Source: Lottia gigantea | Lineage: Eukaryota; Mollusca; Gastropoda; Lottiidae | Direction of reading: 5' to 3' | Assembly: GCF_000327385.1 (NCBI RefSeq) | Contig: NW_008707245.1 | Coordinates: 478,943-542,942 of the forward strand | Length of the DNA stretch: 64,000 bases | In this document: one piece after another, positions 60,671 to 64,000 of the stretch | How positions within the stretch are numbered: position 1 is the stretch's first letter | Layout of the letters: each line of letters begins with the position of its first letter | Notes under the pieces: generated by a model | Database searches by the model: none | Seen by the model: only the letters and a program-made list of their open reading frames with translations | What the model was told of the DNA's origin: nothing | Made by a program: the position numbers and the translations under genes

Positions 60671-60872
60671 CAAGTGTCACGCTAGTGTCACTACCAAACT
60701 GCCAGAAGATGGAATGGATAATTAATATCGTTTAGCTGGGATATATGAACAATAATGCCCTGCTCAGCCGTGGTATATTGATGATAATGCCCGGTAAACA
60801 TTAAATGTTGTATATTAAACCATCTGGCAATATCAACCACAGTAAATCGATATTTCGCTGGCGTGACACTTT
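60671..60872. mobile_element. ~200-bp MITE-like palindromic element
   Basis: Ends AAGTGTCACGC at the left and GCGTGACACTT at the right, an exact 11-bp inverted pair, with a second inner pair TGCCAGA..ATGG and CCATCTGGCA. It shares AAGTGTCACGCTMGTGTCA and AAATCGATATTT with 58897-59085, so at least two related copies exist. No coding capacity. Confidence 0.6.
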
Positions 60873-61071
60873 CTACGCATCTGTGTTTCGTCACACTTCA
60901 GCTCTCCTCCGAAATGTCGTCTGTTTTCATTCATTAAATTTCATTTATGTATATTTTGTCGAAGTCTGGATATTATTGAGAAAAAAAAAATTGAAGATGA
61001 CGACATACCATTTTATGAAATAGTTCAGGCGATTAGCGAGTCGGATATTTATCTTTTTTTAAAAGAATCTT

Positions 61072-61240
61072 TACAGGGGAAAGTTAGCCGGATTGTAGTG
61101 TGCTAGGCTGGGCGATCACGGACCATGGGTTCGAATAACTCCTCAGTTAAAATTAAGTTTAATTCCACGACCAGTAATTGCGAGAGATGGGGAATATATC
61201 AGTTGCCATAACTACATAAATAAAGTCATTTTTAATTCTT
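61072..61240 (+). mobile_element. tRNA-derived SINE
   Basis: An A-box-like GTTAGCCGGATTG and a clear Pol III B box GGGTTCGAATAACTCC are about 50 bp apart, followed by a body ending near ACATAAATAAAGTCATTTTT. This is the layout of a tRNA-head SINE and not of a tRNA, as the acceptor and anticodon stems do not close. Confidence 0.7.
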
Positions 61241-62548
61241 TAACAAAATTGATTTTTATTGAATTTTTTTCAAATTTTAAAACATTGTTTTTATCTACAA
61301 TATTGTTTTAAATTTTAATCATTTTATTTACCAAAACAACAAAACAAATAAATAAATAAAACTAAAACAAAACTTCAAAACAATTAAAAAAAACAAAACA
61401 AAACAGATATTTTGGTCTTCATTTTGACATTCTCATCAAAATAATTTTTGAATAAAAAAACAAAGTAAATCAAAATAATTCAAATTTTGTTTTGAATCTT
61501 ATAACTGAAATAAAAATCAAAATTTCGTGACGATTTTGTTCCACACAATTCAAAAAGATAATCATTGTTTTTGTCATAACATCAAATAATAGAACATGGA
61601 AGATAACATAAAATTATAATAAATACAAAAATCATATATGACGAAACAAAATAGCACTATTGGTTTTAATGAATAAATAAAAAAAAAACACAAAGAGACA
61701 AATTATAATATAAATTTTATATTTACAAGTTATATTTATAAATCATACAAACACAATTAAAGGGAATACAGTCTTAAATTATTCACTGACTATCAGAATA
61801 ATTAGATGGATGTTTCCCTTTAAATGTAAAAAATTATAGGTGTCGTTGCATAGTTAATTGTGATAATATTGGGCACTTTTGAAAAAACAAATTATCAAAA
61901 ATATAGAAAGCACTTATGTGTGAATATTTGTAAAAAATATTGCAATTTTTTTGTTGAAAAATACAGACTACAAACGAGTTATAAAATGCAAAATTGTGAC
62001 AAAAAATGGGCACTTCTTCAAAAATATACAAGTCAAAATATTGTGTCAAAAATATTGCATAATGCTAATAGTATAAAAGGCCAAGGATCCAAATACATTC
62101 ATACATAAATACCAGGTCAAAATATTTGATAGAAAGTTTGTTTGCACATTTATAAGGTCCAAAAGAACACATGAATGGTTCGAGTTCTCACCAACGCTGC
62201 CAAAATAATTGGATAATTCAATGTCCAAGACAAACAAGGATGAATTTCCAGAATTCTTGATCATAAATCCCTTTTAGAGAGTTCACATAGTTTGTTTGGT
62301 ATAGTTATTGTATGATGCATTCACAACTGTAAATATTCCATCACGAAATCTTTCGTTGGTTACCACCATTTCCAATTAGTTTCTAATATTTCAATAGCAC
62401 TAATGAATTAAGTTAACTGGAAAATAATGTCTTCGTTGTCACGATGATCCAGTGAACAATTTTAATAAATAAAATCTTATATACAAGTTGAGAAGTTCTT
62501 TTTATCAGAAGACTTTAATGCACTGTTTTATGGCAGATCTGCGCCTTT
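61241..62548. other. Probable 3' UTR and 3' flank of HEY
   Basis: AT-rich, non-coding. Minus-strand poly(A) candidates are ATTAAA (plus 62462-62467) and AATAAA (plus 61255-61260). No other gene was recognised. Confidence 0.4.
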
Positions 62549-63207
62549 TCAGTACGCAAATTCAGCACCCCATGGTCGATAAGGTTTGACGCCATTATGG
62601 TTGCCGGCTGTCGTGGTGGAAGGATTGTATATAGGAGCCATGTTCTGGGACATAGAATTGGCGGTTAAAGGCACTGAAAACTGGGAATGTAGCTGAGGGA
62701 AGGATGAGAGGAGAGGAGGGGAGATTTGAGACACCTGGGAGGAACTGTTCATGGAAGACACGTGGGATCCAACACTTCCGGAAGACTGAAGGCGCATATG
62801 TGAATGTAAGGAAGAATCTGATTGGTTAAGTCTGGTGTCGGTGAAAGATGGCGTCGATTGAACCACTGATTGAGCTTGAGACGTCATGGAAACATGGTCT
62901 TGTTGATGGGTATGCTGTGTGTTGAGTACTCCTCCCATGGATGGTATGGTGGAACTCCCGTATTGAGAGTTGTACCCTCCGTATGCCATTGGTGGCCAAC
63001 TGGAATTGGGCATAGCTGCTTTAGCGGCTTCACGTTGAGCTGAATAACACTGGAGATGACTAAGTAGACGCATCCTCAAAGGATCTTGGATGTCCAATCC
63101 TTCAACAGCAACAAGGTACCTGGCAACCTCGGCAGCACATTCTCTGTACCCAACTGTTCTGTAGTCTGTGGCAAGGGTGTGTGGGTCGAAGTTGTACGAG
63201 TTAATAC
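62549..63207 (-). CDS. HEY: HEY transcriptional repressor, last exon (5' part outside window)
   Basis: Acceptor TCCACTTCAG lies just above 63207; the exon starts in phase 1 and encodes 218 residues to the stop at 62549. It opens with the Orange domain, DYRTVGYRECAAEVARYL then GLDIQDPLRMRLLSHLQCY, and ends with the family signature KPYRPW followed by GAEFAY. Between them is a Ser/Gln-rich linker. HEY proteins are bHLH-Orange repressors that act downstream of Notch; YRPW replaces the WRPW Groucho motif of HES proteins. The bHLH exons are not in the remaining 793 bp and must lie beyond the right end. The tail after YRPW differs from the usual TE(I/V)GAF, keeping only Glu and an aromatic. Confidence 0.93.
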
Positions 63208-64000
63208 CTGAAGTGGACAAAAAGAAACACATGAGGATTGTGAACACATAATGATCATATTTGGGGTTTCTTTGTCTGCTAATATAGATGATCCTTACTC
63301 GTTAGTATTTTTCACTTTCGCAATCATGTCTCCTGTGAAGTCCGATCTCTCGGCTAATATGCCTTGGTTAATCAAGGTAATCACACAAATAAATATATCA
63401 AGAGCAAGGCCAGTTAGTTTATCTTTGGATTTCGGTAGCAATTGGCGTTTTTTAAATATTCTATTAACCAAATAAAAATAAAAAATGGAAAAAGATTAGC
63501 TAGTTTACTCATCGCATCGAGAGCAAACACTGCCTTTCGATTTTCTAACTTTCTCATGACGGAGACCCAAAAAAAGAAATCTGGCAAAATATTGGCGGTG
63601 AAAATTTGGTTCTCACACCAGTTGCTAGGATTATATCGATAACTCATGCTAATCCACCTTTAATAAGCTTCACGTGATTTCTACATAAAACAGACGACAT
63701 GTAAAAGAGATTTTTCCCGCGTTTTTCTGCAGACCCCGAGCAGACGACAAATTGATATAGTTTGGGTTATCCAGAAAGAATTTCGAACGAAATTGCGAGT
63801 TTTGAGAAGATATTCAAACGACTTTGTGATCGGGTATAAGTGATTAGGAGACAAACACGATTAATTTAGGCTAAGCATATAAGTTTGGATAGCCGCGATC
63901 ATTCGGGTACAATTCAAAGGAATGCATAGAGAATGTGGGTCTTGGTGATCAAGACACGTTGATGAGGAAGCAAACAAGGGTAATTCATACTAACACACAC
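63208..64000 (-). other. HEY: HEY intron, partial
   Basis: Contains no recognisable bHLH exon. An E-box CACGTG is at 63671-63676 and an E2F-like TTTCCCGC at 63713-63720; both are chance-prone single motifs. Confidence 0.5.

Noticed and set aside
61072-61145. Functional tRNA gene
   Set aside because: A and B boxes are present but the acceptor and anticodon stems do not pair; it is better read as a SINE head.
1-64000. Retrovirus, LTR element, Polinton, CRISPR array or toxin remnants
   Set aside because: No reverse transcriptase, integrase, capsid or toxin-like reading frames, no paired long terminal repeats and no spacer-repeat structure were seen; the regular repeats are tandem minisatellites without spacers.

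Overview
The window is nuclear DNA from an animal. It is AT-rich and intron-rich, with GT-AG introns that are often packed with short minisatellites. Gene content (a full synaptic RIM gene, a HEY-type Notch effector, a THEG-repeat sperm protein, an ARHGAP18/28/40-type RhoGAP, a TMEM241-type transporter) and a SINE body of a type common in molluscs suggest a spiralian, probably a mollusc. The species is inferred, not proven.

Layout. 1-1840: two minisatellites and the 3' flank of the first gene. 1841-9027 (minus): a 17-exon ARHGAP18-like RhoGAP, 656 aa, every exon phase joining; two of its exons lie between large arrays of the same satellite in opposite orientation. 9028-16280: no recognised gene; a foldback element, several degenerate repeats and a pyrimidine-rich tract. 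16281-18460 (minus): a complete 6-exon, 249-aa THEG-repeat protein. 20134-21310 (minus): a conserved-looking protein of unknown function with an unresolved 5' end. 24064-46703 (plus): a complete RIM (UNC-10/RIMS) gene, about 1.69 thousand residues, with zinc finger, PDZ, C2A, a RIM-BP-binding motif and C2B; it faces the preceding gene divergently. 46704 to about 49460: probable RIM 3' UTR. 50795-55130 (minus): a TMEM241-like membrane protein, convergent with RIM. 55131-62548: intergenic DNA with a duplicated Fox/Runx-motif block, small inverted-repeat elements and a tRNA-derived SINE. 62549-63207 (minus): the last exon of a HEY gene; its bHLH exons lie beyond the right edge.

The genes do not form one pathway. 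The most informative signals are in the RIM gene: two neighbouring cassette exons whose phases make them mutually exclusive, and two 5' splice sites 12 nt apart that would add four residues to the ligand-binding loop of the PDZ domain. I found no retroviral, Polinton-like or reverse-transcriptase coding remains, no CRISPR array and no obvious rRNA or functional tRNA gene. All splice models are read from sequence by eye, without transcript data.
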